NCBI RefSeq assembly: GCF_004362825.1
Contig: NZ_SNXZ01000006.1
Span: 248,001-312,000 of the forward strand
Source of the DNA: Labedaea rhizosphaerae
GTDB lineage: Bacteria; Actinomycetota; Actinomycetes; Mycobacteriales; Pseudonocardiaceae
Length of the DNA stretch: 64,000 nt
Reading direction: 5' to 3'
The translations under genes and the position numbers were made by a program. This document shows positions 52,411-59,276 of the stretch, one piece after another. The notes below the pieces were generated by a model. The model ran no database searches and was not told the origin of the DNA. It worked only from the letters and a program-made list of their open reading frames with translations. Position 1 is the stretch's first letter. Each line of letters opens with the position of its first letter.

Positions 52411-53964
52411 TCAGCGCCAGAACTTCACGGCCAGCTGAGCCAGCAACGCGAGCCGGACATCCGGGTCGCTGAGCTCCACCGCCGCGAGCGTGGCGATCCG
52501 GTTCATCCGGTGCCGCAACGTGTTCGGGTGGATGCCCAGCACCCCGGCCGCCGCGCGCGGGTCGCCGGGGTGGCGCAGCCAGTGGTAGAGCGTGGCCACG
52601 TACTCGGTCCCGTTCGCCTCGTCGTGCCTGGTCAACAGGGGCAACGGGCCCACGTCCAGCACACCCGGGGCCGCCGAGGCCGCCACCCGGTGCAACGCCA
52701 GGACCGGCCAGGCCTCCTCGTGGCTCGCGACCGGCCCCGCGACCAGGCCGGTGCGCACCAGCCCGAGCGTCTCCTCGGCTTGGGCCCGCGACACCGCCAG
52801 TTCCCCGATCGCCATGGCCGAACCGGCCCCCACCAGCGGTTTCACCGGTCCGGCGCGCTCGGTCAGCGCCTTGCGCAGCGCCGGCCACCCGCTGTCGCAG
52901 TCGCGGTCGGGCACCACCGCGTAGAGCACGTCGTGCAAGTCGGCGACCGCGGGCCGCCGGCCGACGCCGGCGGTGATCCGTTCCCACAACGCCAGGCGCG
53001 CGCCCTCCGCGCCGAGCACGTCGTCGGTGTCCACGTCGATGGCGACCACGCGGTGCGGGCCGTCCTCGAGGTCCAGTTCGGCGATGGCGAGCCGCGGGCT
53101 GCCGACGCCGTCGAGCAGCGAGCGGACCAGTTCGGCCGAACGCCGGCGTTCGGCGTCGTCGCGGGCCCGGCGGCGCAGCAGGTGCAGCGCGACGACCGGT
53201 GCGGCGTCGGCGAACGCGGCCGCCCGCTCCTCGGGCACCGGCCCCGGCACGACCGCCCACATCGAGCCGAGCAGCTCGCCGCCCATCCGGATCGGCACGA
53301 TCAACCGCGGTAACGTGCCGTCCTTCTGCTGCGGCACGAAGATCGTCGTCCGGCCGCGGGAGAGCTGGCGGAACACACCCCGTGAGCGGAACTTCGCGAG
53401 GACGTCGTCCGGCACCCGCCGGCCCATGATCGTCGAGACCCGGGCCGGATCGGTGCGGTCCTGGCGGGCCGAGTAGGCGATGACCCGGGAGTTCGCGTCC
53501 TCGATGGTCACCGGGGCGTCCACAACGGACGCGGCCGCGTCGGCCAGCCGGAAGAGGTCACCGAGCCCGCCTGCCGGCAACCGTCCGTCCGACTCGGACT
53601 CCTCGGCCGCGTCGATCACCGCGCGCAGCAACCAGACCAGCTGCGCCCACGCCGCGCCCGCGTGCACCTCCAGCACGGCCGTCCCGCCCGACCGGGCCGC
53701 GCCACGCACCGCCGTCCGCGCCGCGAGCGGCGGCTTCAGCAGGACCGCGGCGACCTTCTGCTCGGCGCAGTGCCGGACGAGGTCCACGGCCTGCTCGGTG
53801 GTGCTGACCGCGACGCCGAGCACCAGGTCCCCGGCGGCGAGGTGGGTGCGCCGGCCGAGCTCGGCGATGACGACGTCGGTCACGGCCACGTCGCCGGCGC
53901 CGGGCAGCACGGTGCGCAGCAACGTCGGCCCGACCCGGTCGACCACGCCACGCACGCTGATCAT
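52411..53964 (-). CDS. PucR-family transcriptional regulator
   Basis: A 517-residue regulator of the PucR/CdaR class: N-terminal PucR-like domain to about residue 130, a GAF-like middle domain (APVTIEDANSRVIAYS onward), a GGDEF-related region and a C-terminal helix-turn-helix (GDPRAAAGVLGIHPNTLRHRM). ATG at 53964 (MISVRGVV) is preferred to an extension of seven codons. In Bacillus subtilis a PucR-type protein, AdeR, activates ald, so control of the downstream ald gene is a reasonable inference. A role in purine catabolism is not supported by neighbours. Confidence 0.85.
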   Translation of the reverse strand: MISVRGVVDRVGPTLLRTVLPGAGDVAVTDVVIAELGRRTHLAAGDLVLGVAVSTTEQAVDLVRHCAEQKVAAVLLKPPLAARTAVRGAARSGGTAVLEVHAGAAWAQLVWLLRAVIDAAEESESDGRLPAGGLGDLFRLADAAASVVDAPVTIEDANSRVIAYSARQDRTDPARVSTIMGRRVPDDVLAKFRSRGVFRQLSRGRTTIFVPQQKDGTLPRLIVPIRMGGELLGSMWAVVPGPVPEERAAAFADAAPVVALHLLRRRARDDAERRRSAELVRSLLDGVGSPRLAIAELDLEDGPHRVVAIDVDTDDVLGAEGARLALWERITAGVGRRPAVADLHDVLYAVVPDRDCDSGWPALRKALTERAGPVKPLVGAGSAMAIGELAVSRAQAEETLGLVRTGLVAGPVASHEEAWPVLALHRVAASAAPGVLDVGPLPLLTRHDEANGTEYVATLYHWLRHPGDPRAAAGVLGIHPNTLRHRMNRIATLAAVELSDPDVRLALLAQLAVKFWR

Positions 53965-54027
53965 CGCGCTGTCACATCTCCGCAAGCTGTCCAGTCATGT
54001 GTGCAGAGTGCACCAGAGGAGGAAGCA

Positions 54028-54408
54028 ATGCGCAGTGCTGTCCTGACCGTCGCGGCCGTGGCCGGGCTCGGTTACCTCGCGGGCGGGGTGTGGGCGATGG
54101 TGGCGCCGCAGTCGTTCTTCGACGTGATCGCCACCTACCCGCCCTACAACCGGCACCTGCTGCACGACATCGGCGCGTTCCTGATCGGCATCGGGATCGG
54201 GACGCTGGCCGGTGTGTGGTCGCGCAACGCCTTGATCACCGGGCTCGCCGGCGTCACCGCCGCGTCGGTCGCCCACGCCGTGTCCCACCTGGTCGACGAG
54301 CACCTCGGCGGGCACGACAGCGATCCGTGGCTGATGACCGCGCTGGCGATCGTGCTGCTGATCGCCACCGCGGCCGCCGTCAGGACTCAGGCCCGGACAC
54401 GCCGTTGA
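54028..54408 (+). CDS. Small membrane protein, unknown
   Basis: A 126-residue protein with four predicted transmembrane helices and a basic C-terminus. His residues lie in YNRHLLHDIG and VAHAVSHLVDEHLGGHD, the latter resembling a metal-binding loop. ATG at 54028 has an AGGAGGA ribosome site. Divergent from the PucR regulator (64 bp apart). Its family resembles DUF4345-like small membrane proteins, but I am not certain. Confidence 0.7.
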   Translation: MRSAVLTVAAVAGLGYLAGGVWAMVAPQSFFDVIATYPPYNRHLLHDIGAFLIGIGIGTLAGVWSRNALITGLAGVTAASVAHAVSHLVDEHLGGHDSDPWLMTALAIVLLIATAAAVRTQARTRR

Positions 54409-54490
54409 GCAGGGCGCGCAACGCGTTCAGCTCCTTGGCCAGCGCGGCCGACCCGGCCTGGGTGCCGCCGCAACCGGATGTTTTCGTCAA
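54380..54490 (-). CDS. Possible 36-residue small protein or gene remnant
   Basis: A TTG-initiated frame with codon use typical of real genes here (ACC CAG GCC GGG TCG..), ending LRALLNGVSGPES. No Shine-Dalgarno sequence is seen, and the 3' end overlaps the end of the convergent membrane-protein gene by 29 nt. It may be a remnant of the C-terminal part of a longer gene. Confidence 0.3.
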   Translation of the reverse strand: MTKTSGCGGTQAGSAALAKELNALRALLNGVSGPES

Positions 54491-54523
54491 GCCGTGGGCT
54501 GCGGGAACGGTGAAAATGGCTTG

Positions 54524-54901
54524 ATGCTCAGAGGTGTAAGCCAAGTGGTGTTGTACGTGTCGGACCAGGCGGTGGCCAGGCGGTTCTGGACCGAGGTGAT
54601 CGGGTGCACGGTCGCCACCGACGCCGAGTACGGGGACGAGCGGTGGCTCGAGGTGCTGACGCCCGACGGCCACACGCGGCTCGTGCTGACCAAGGCGCAG
54701 CCGGGGTTCGAGCGGCCCGCGGCGCGGGACGACCTACCGCACTCGAACGTCTTCTTCTACACCGACGACATCGAGGCCACCCACCGCGAGCTGACCGCGA
54801 AGGGCGTGGCTTTCCCGGCCCCACCGGTCAAGCAGTCGTGGGGCTGGTGGGCGATGTTCGAGGACCCCGAGGGCACCCGCTTCGCCCTGCGCCAGGACTA
54901 G
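54524..54901 (+). CDS. VOC-family (glyoxalase-like) protein
   Basis: A 125-residue VOC-superfamily protein: two beta-alpha-beta-beta-beta units, LYVSDQAVARRFWTEVIG in the first and FEDPEGTRFALRQD with a metal-binding-type Glu at the end. The usual first metal His is replaced (GVSQVVLYV), so metal binding may be altered. ATG at 54524 is the most likely start; a GTG at 54494 gives a longer form. It converges on the SGNH hydrolase, with overlapping stop codons. Function could be resistance or an isomerase/dioxygenase-type step. Confidence 0.8.
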   Translation: MLRGVSQVVLYVSDQAVARRFWTEVIGCTVATDAEYGDERWLEVLTPDGHTRLVLTKAQPGFERPAARDDLPHSNVFFYTDDIEATHRELTAKGVAFPAPPVKQSWGWWAMFEDPEGTRFALRQD

Positions 54902-55788
54902 AACGGGAAGAGCGTGCCCAGCAGGCTCAGCCCGGCGACCACGGCCATGCCGGTCGCGTTGGGGTGCATCGGTGCGGCCGGTGACTGCGGCACCAGGCCC
55001 TCCACCCACTTGCGGCCGGGCTCCTGGCAGGCGTCGTGCCCGTAGGACCACGTGTAGGTGTCGACGAACCGGTCGCCGGCCTTGCGTGCCTCGGTGGCGA
55101 CCATCTTGTTGAGCTGGCGCTCCACCGAGTCGAAGTAGGGCCCGTCACCGGCCGCGAAGGGCACCGTCGGGAAGCAGCTGCCCTGGGCCGGCAGGATGCG
55201 CAGGTACCCGACGACCAGCACGCGGGCGTGCGGCGCGCGGGCCCGGATGCCGGCCAGCACGGCGTCGACCAGCGGCGCGGCCTTCTCGATCCGCTTGGCC
55301 AGCTCGTCGGTGCCCGACGCGCCGTAGTGCTGCTCGCACGGGTTGCCGGTGGGGTCCTGGCGGGCGAGCGCGCCGCAGGTGGCCAGGATCTCGCCGAACC
55401 CGGTGTCGTTGCCGCTGATGGTGACGCTCACCAGGTCGGTGTCCTTGGTCAGCGCGTCGAACTGCGGTGGTGCGACGCCGCCGGAGACCTGCTGCGGCTG
55501 CGTCATGTGCACGGTCGTCGCCCCGCTGCAGGTCGCGTCGGTGAACGTCCGCACGTGCAGCGCGGCGGCCAGCAGGGTCGAGTAGTTGTGGTCCGAGCGG
55601 GCGCAGCCGGCGGGCGTGCCGTGCTGGGTGGGGATGCCCGGACCCGCGGCGTAGGAGTCGCCGAGGGCCACGTAGTGCTTGACCGGCGCCGCCCACGACC
55701 GCGGCGCCGCAGTTGCCTGCGACGCCGCGCTGGTCATGATCAAAGCCAGCACCATCATCACGACCGCACCAGCGGCTCTGCCACGCAT
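54898..55788 (-). CDS. Secreted SGNH/GDSL hydrolase
   Basis: A 296-residue exported hydrolase. Residues 1-27 are a signal peptide (hydrophobic core VVMMVLALIM, cleavage near ATA-AP). The catalytic motifs are GDSYAAG (Ser near 45), SGNDTGF (Gly and Asn of the oxyanion hole) and C-terminal MHPNATG with the catalytic His. Six Cys suggest disulfides, as in the Streptomyces scabies esterase/rv0518-like group. Likely an extracellular lipase or esterase. The second member of this family is at 63130. Confidence 0.9.
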   Translation of the reverse strand: MRGRAAGAVVMMVLALIMTSAASQATAAPRSWAAPVKHYVALGDSYAAGPGIPTQHGTPAGCARSDHNYSTLLAAALHVRTFTDATCSGATTVHMTQPQQVSGGVAPPQFDALTKDTDLVSVTISGNDTGFGEILATCGALARQDPTGNPCEQHYGASGTDELAKRIEKAAPLVDAVLAGIRARAPHARVLVVGYLRILPAQGSCFPTVPFAAGDGPYFDSVERQLNKMVATEARKAGDRFVDTYTWSYGHDACQEPGRKWVEGLVPQSPAAPMHPNATGMAVVAGLSLLGTLFPF

Positions 55789-55819
55789 GGCGACAGCCTT
55801 GTCAGGTCGGCCTTCGGTG

Positions 55820-57385
55820 TCAACGATCGAGAATCGCGGCCACCGCGGCGGTGAGGGCGGCGGTCGGGTCCTCGGGCGCCTCGACGGCCCGCCAGGCGAC
55901 CATCGCGTCGGGGCGGATCAGGCTCGCGCCGGTGGGGCCAAGGCCGTACTTGGCCGCCACGGCGTCCGGCAGTTCGGCGCCGTAGACCCGGATCGGCAGG
56001 CCGGTGGCCGCGGCCGCGGCGCGCCAGCGGGCGTCGTCCTTGCCGCACACGAGTGTCCACTCCGGACCGAACAGCTCCACTGTGGACGACTTGCCGTCGA
56101 CGTCGACCGGGACGTGCGGCGCCGGGAAGCCGGGCCTACCCGTTGCCATGAACGGGTTTTCCGCCGGTGCCGGGTCGTCGTCGCCCTGGTCGGGGATGAT
56201 CGCGGCGGACCGGTAGCGGAAGCCGCCCATCAGCCCGAGCATATCGGCGGGCGGTGGCGGCACGTCGGACAGGTCGAGGTCGGGGAAGAGGCGCTCCTTG
56301 GCGTTGTAGAGCGAGGTGGTGATCACCATCTCGGCGATGGGCCGGCGTTCGGCCTCGTAGCTGTCCAGCAGGCCCGGGCCCGCGTGCCCGTTCAGCACGG
56401 CGGCGAGCTTCCACGCGATGTCGTAGCCGTCCTGGACCGCGGTGTTGCCGCCCATGCCGCCGGTCGGCGGGGTCACCTTGGCGGCGTCGCCCGCGAGGAA
56501 GATCCGCCCGTCGCGGAAGCGATCGGCCAGCCAGGCGGCCATCTCCCACGCCTGCACGGTGATGATGTCCGGCTCCAGGTCCGGCTTGTCGAGGGCGATG
56601 CGCATCAGCTCGACGATCCGCTCGCGGGTGAAGTCGGCGGCCGACTCGCCGCGGTCGGGGTGGTAGTCGATGCCGAAGATGTAGGAGTCCGAATCGGTCG
56701 CGCCGCCGAAGACGCCGGTGAACGCCGGGTTCTGCAGGTAGTAGAGCAGCGACGTGTCGTGCTCGACGTGCCCGCCGAGGTCGGCCTTGAACAGCACGCC
56801 GACGACGCTGGAGAGCGAACCCTTGCCCTGGCGTCCGATGCCCAGCTTGGTGCGCGTGCCGCCGCGGTGCCCGTCGGCGGCGACGACGTAGTCGGCCCGC
56901 AACTCGGTGACGCGTTCGGTGTCGCGGTCCAGCAGGCGAGCGGTCACGCCCGTGTCGTCCTGGTCGAGCGAGACCACCTCGGTGCGGAACCGGACCTTTG
57001 CCTTGTACTGCTGGGCTTTGCCCAACAGGATCGGCTCGGCCTTGTCCTGCGTGGCCATGCCGAGCGGGAACGGCGTGATCGCCGAGAGGTCGAAGTCCTC
57101 GCCGCCCGCCATGATCGTGTTGAAGACCTTGCCGTGCACGCTTTCGGCGATCTTGATGGTCAGACCGCCCTGCATGCCGTGGCTCGCGGCCAGGATCTCG
57201 TCGGCCACGCCGCCGATGTGCATGAGCTGCATCGTCCGCGGGTACTGGCCCGCGGCTTTCGGGTGCAGCGAGGTGCCCGGGTGTTTCTCCACGAGCGTGA
57301 CGTCGATGCCTTGCTGGGCAAGGAAAAGCGCTGCGCTGGAGCCGGCGAGCCCGGCGCCGATGACCAGTACCTGTGTGGTGTCCAT
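55820..57385 (-). CDS. FAD-dependent aromatic hydroxylase (group A flavin monooxygenase)
   Basis: A 521-residue flavoprotein of the PheA/TfdB/MhpA and polyketide-hydroxylase group. Motifs: FAD-binding GAGLAGSS near residue 10, DG motif in AADGHRGGTR (about 160), and GD motif FLAGDAAKVTPPTGGMGGNT (about 290), followed by a C-terminal thioredoxin-like domain. It hydroxylates an aromatic substrate with NAD(P)H and O2. ATG at 57385 (MDTTQVLVIG) follows AAGGGGAT; the longer frame upstream runs through the intergenic repeat array and is not coding. Regulated probably through the AAGTATCTT boxes upstream. Confidence 0.9.
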   Translation of the reverse strand: MDTTQVLVIGAGLAGSSAALFLAQQGIDVTLVEKHPGTSLHPKAAGQYPRTMQLMHIGGVADEILAASHGMQGGLTIKIAESVHGKVFNTIMAGGEDFDLSAITPFPLGMATQDKAEPILLGKAQQYKAKVRFRTEVVSLDQDDTGVTARLLDRDTERVTELRADYVVAADGHRGGTRTKLGIGRQGKGSLSSVVGVLFKADLGGHVEHDTSLLYYLQNPAFTGVFGGATDSDSYIFGIDYHPDRGESAADFTRERIVELMRIALDKPDLEPDIITVQAWEMAAWLADRFRDGRIFLAGDAAKVTPPTGGMGGNTAVQDGYDIAWKLAAVLNGHAGPGLLDSYEAERRPIAEMVITTSLYNAKERLFPDLDLSDVPPPPADMLGLMGGFRYRSAAIIPDQGDDDPAPAENPFMATGRPGFPAPHVPVDVDGKSSTVELFGPEWTLVCGKDDARWRAAAAATGLPIRVYGAELPDAVAAKYGLGPTGASLIRPDAMVAWRAVEAPEDPTAALTAAVAAILDR

Positions 57386-57406
57386 GTCCCATCCCCTTCG
57401 TTCCAG

Positions 57407-57447
57407 AAGTATCTTAGCCAACAAAAGGTTCGACAAGCAAGATACTT
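57407..57447. promoter_or_regulatory. Inverted pair of AAGTATCTT boxes
   Basis: AAGTATCTT (57407-57415) and its reverse complement AAGATACTT (57439-57447) lie 23 nt apart directly upstream of the flavin monooxygenase gene. A related AAGGTACT follows at 57457-57464, next to a small TTCGC/GCGAA hairpin. This looks like a regulator binding site; no regulator gene is adjacent. Confidence 0.6.
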
Positions 57448-57467
57448 CGCTTCGCGAAGGTACTGAG

Positions 57468-57598
57468 GCGTGTCCCACATTCGCGCGGGGCGTGTCCCCC
57501 GTTCCGACCGGGTGTGTCCCACGTTCGGAGCGGGCGTGTCCCCCGTTCCGGCTAGGTGTGTCCCCCGTTCGGGCTGGGTGTTCCACGTTTCGGCTCCG
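57468..57598. repeat. 22-bp intergenic tandem repeat array
   Basis: Five 22-bp units (starts 57468, 57490, 57512, 57534, 57556) share the core GTGTCCCMCRTTC and alternate between CCC-CCG-TTCC and CCC-ACG-TTCG forms; a sixth, shortened unit follows at 57578. The array is noncoding and lies between the monooxygenase and the toxin-remnant locus. Confidence 0.9.
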
Positions 57599-57613
57599 TT
57601 GGCGGCGGCCAGG

Positions 57614-57751
57614 TCATACGTCCAGGTCGGCGTAGGTGCAGCCGACCAGTTCGCGGACGAGCTGATCGGCTTGCAACCAGCGCAGGGCGAGGATCGCCAA
57701 GATCTGACCGCGTTCCGGGTCGCCCGGACGGGCGGATGGCATTGTGTTCAC
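57614..57751 (-). CDS. Small hypothetical protein
   Basis: A 45-codon frame beginning GTG at 57751 (or ATG at 57742, 42 residues): PGDPERGQILAILALRW, then LQADQLVRELVGCTYADLDV. Codon use is that of real genes in this window and the peptide is amphipathic-helical. It is divergent from the deaminase-like gene at 57778 by 26 bp. No Shine-Dalgarno sequence is visible. I do not recognise a family. Confidence 0.5.
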   Translation of the reverse strand: MNTMPSARPGDPERGQILAILALRWLQADQLVRELVGCTYADLDV

Positions 57752-57777
57752 GGAGCGCACACGTAAGGCTACAAGCT

Positions 57778-58200
57778 GTGCGCAAGCTTCTCTTCATCGT
57801 CATTCTTGGCGTACTGGCATGGGTCTTCGTGGTGCCGAGCTGCTCGACGAAGTTCGGGTGCGAGTCGGCGCCCGCTGTTGCGAATGCAGACGACCGGGAC
57901 TGCCCATCGGACATCGAGGATGCGGGGTCGGACGCCGAGTGGGCAGCGGCGCGCCTTGAAGAGATCAAGGGGCAGAAGCCGACCGTCGGCCTGGCCTATG
58001 ACGATGAAGGCACAGAGCAGAGGTATGACAGTCGCAAGGATGCCACTGCTGCTCGGGTCAACGAGATTCTGCGTGAACTCGGCGTGCTGCCACCACGTGG
58101 ATACGCAAGCACAGCGTCGGACGTGGAGATGAAGGTGGCGGCCGACATGCGAGACGGAGAGGTGGAAAGCGATGACCTCGACAACGTTCACAGGAGATGA
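57778..58200 (+). pseudogene. Decayed SCP1.201/DddA-like deaminase toxin
   Basis: A 140-codon frame. Residues 4-20 are a hydrophobic signal or anchor segment, with a lipobox-like VPSC ending at Cys22. Residues about 66-125 match the first half of SCP1.201-type deaminases (GLAYDDEG, SRKDATAARVNEILRELG, LPPRG, ASTASDVEMKVAADMRDG). The zinc-ligand His of HVE is Asp here (D115-V-E117), and the C-terminal half with the PCxxC motif is gone. A matching C-terminus, RWKAMTSTTFTGDDQ, survives in another frame and ends at 58205-58207 in an ATGA overlap with the immunity gene. So an internal deletion with frameshift removed the catalytic core. It is almost certainly inactive as a deaminase. Confidence 0.75.
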
Positions 58201-58203
58201 CCA

Positions 58204-58734
58204 ATGACGGCGTCGTACGACGGGCCGCTGGCGAGGTCGGACCTCTACTACGCCGACAAGTACGAGCTGAGCCCGCATGGCGTGTTCCAGTTCGAGGACG
58301 CGACCTACGCGGTGACCTTTGCCTACGAAGACGGGGTCCTGCGCTGTCTGGACACGATGATGCGGTTCCCGGACAAGCCCGCCACACCTCGATTCGCCCT
58401 CCGGCCCGAGGGATATCGGGAGAAGCGCCCGGAGTGGCCGGTTTCCGCTCTTCGCTTCGACTACGACATCGAGCACCAGGTGGCGGCAGTGGTGCTGCTC
58501 GCCCTGGACAAGGACGCCAATACCCACGCGTGGATGAGCCGGGGCACAGCCGGCCGCGACGGCGTCGAGTTGACCCACTCGACTTGGAGCCCCGAGGCCA
58601 ACCGGTTCCCGCCGGAGTCGTTCATCACCATCGCCGAGCTACGAGCCGTCGTGGTGCAGTGGGCGTTTGGTGACGTACTGCCGCCTTCGGCGATCACCTG
58701 GACCGCTGTCGCGCACGACCTTGTCGGCTGGTAG
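58204..58734 (+). CDS. Imm1-like immunity protein
   Basis: A 176-residue soluble protein. The C-terminal half has the Imm1 pattern: FPPESFITIAELRAVVVQW, then PPSAITW, which corresponds to the family ending in which a hydrophobic helix precedes P-x-x-x-x-W. Imm1 proteins are typically paired with SCP1.201-type deaminase toxins, and the gene sits directly after the remnant of one, with ATG at 58204 overlapping the ancestral toxin stop. It appears intact and may protect against related toxins from other strains. The N-terminal region up to about residue 90 is not recognised. Confidence 0.7.
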   Translation: MTASYDGPLARSDLYYADKYELSPHGVFQFEDATYAVTFAYEDGVLRCLDTMMRFPDKPATPRFALRPEGYREKRPEWPVSALRFDYDIEHQVAAVVLLALDKDANTHAWMSRGTAGRDGVELTHSTWSPEANRFPPESFITIAELRAVVVQWAFGDVLPPSAITWTAVAHDLVGW

Positions 58735-58745
58735 CGGGCCGAAGG

Positions 58746-59276
58746 TCAGTCCTCCAGGGCGGAGCTGATCCACTCGGGCACCGGCAGGTCGCGGCTCAGG
58801 CACTCGGCGGACAACTTGATCGTCCATCGCAGCGCCTGGACCAGGACGCTGATCATCTCGTCCGGCTCCGCGTTGGACAGGGCGATCTCGATCTGCTCGG
58901 CCGCCGCTTCGCTGTCGCCGTGGACCTCGGCCAGCAAGGTGCGCACCGCGGTCCGGACGGGTGGGTCGGCGTCGTCGATCGACACCTCGTGACCCTCGTC
59001 GTCGTAGACCTGCATCTTGACCGGGGCGGTGCCGCCCGAACCGAGTTCGGCCACCATGGCGCTGCATTCGTGGAACAGCAGCAGCATCAGGTCTTTCGCT
59101 TCACCTTCACCGTCGCGCAGCACGGCGGCGAGGCGGTCGAGCGAGCCCTCCTCGTCACCGTTCTGCATCGCCGCGAGTGCACGGCTCGCGGTCAGTCGGA
59201 TCCGGTCCTGGCGATCACCGTCTGCGGGGTCCACGCCCTCATCTTGTACCAGGCGCGCCCGTCGGGGCGAGATCAA
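58746..59276 (-). CDS. Hypothetical acidic helical protein
   Basis: A 176-residue acidic, helix-rich protein with no signal peptide or membrane segment (LTASRALAAMQNGDEEGSL..). TTG at 59276 overlaps the upstream stop as TTGA, which suggests coupling with the GGDEF-EAL gene; GTG at 59234 is an alternative start. No recognised domain. Close coupling suggests a role with the signalling protein, but nothing more can be said. Confidence 0.6.
   Translation of the reverse strand: MISPRRARLVQDEGVDPADGDRQDRIRLTASRALAAMQNGDEEGSLDRLAAVLRDGEGEAKDLMLLLFHECSAMVAELGSGGTAPVKMQVYDDEGHEVSIDDADPPVRTAVRTLLAEVHGDSEAAAEQIEIALSNAEPDEMISVLVQALRWTIKLSAECLSRDLPVPEWISSALED

Noticed and set aside
57386-57586. N-terminal extension of the flavin monooxygenase through the repeat array
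   Set aside because: The extra residues (RTGDTP/GHA-type repeats) are a translation of the 22-bp DNA repeats; the FAD motif normally lies within the first 20 residues, as with the ATG at 57385.
57468-57598. Possible CRISPR array
   Set aside because: Units are contiguous with no variable spacers and no cas genes are present.
57778-58200. Active DNA deaminase toxin
   Set aside because: The catalytic His is replaced and the zinc-binding PCxxC segment is missing.
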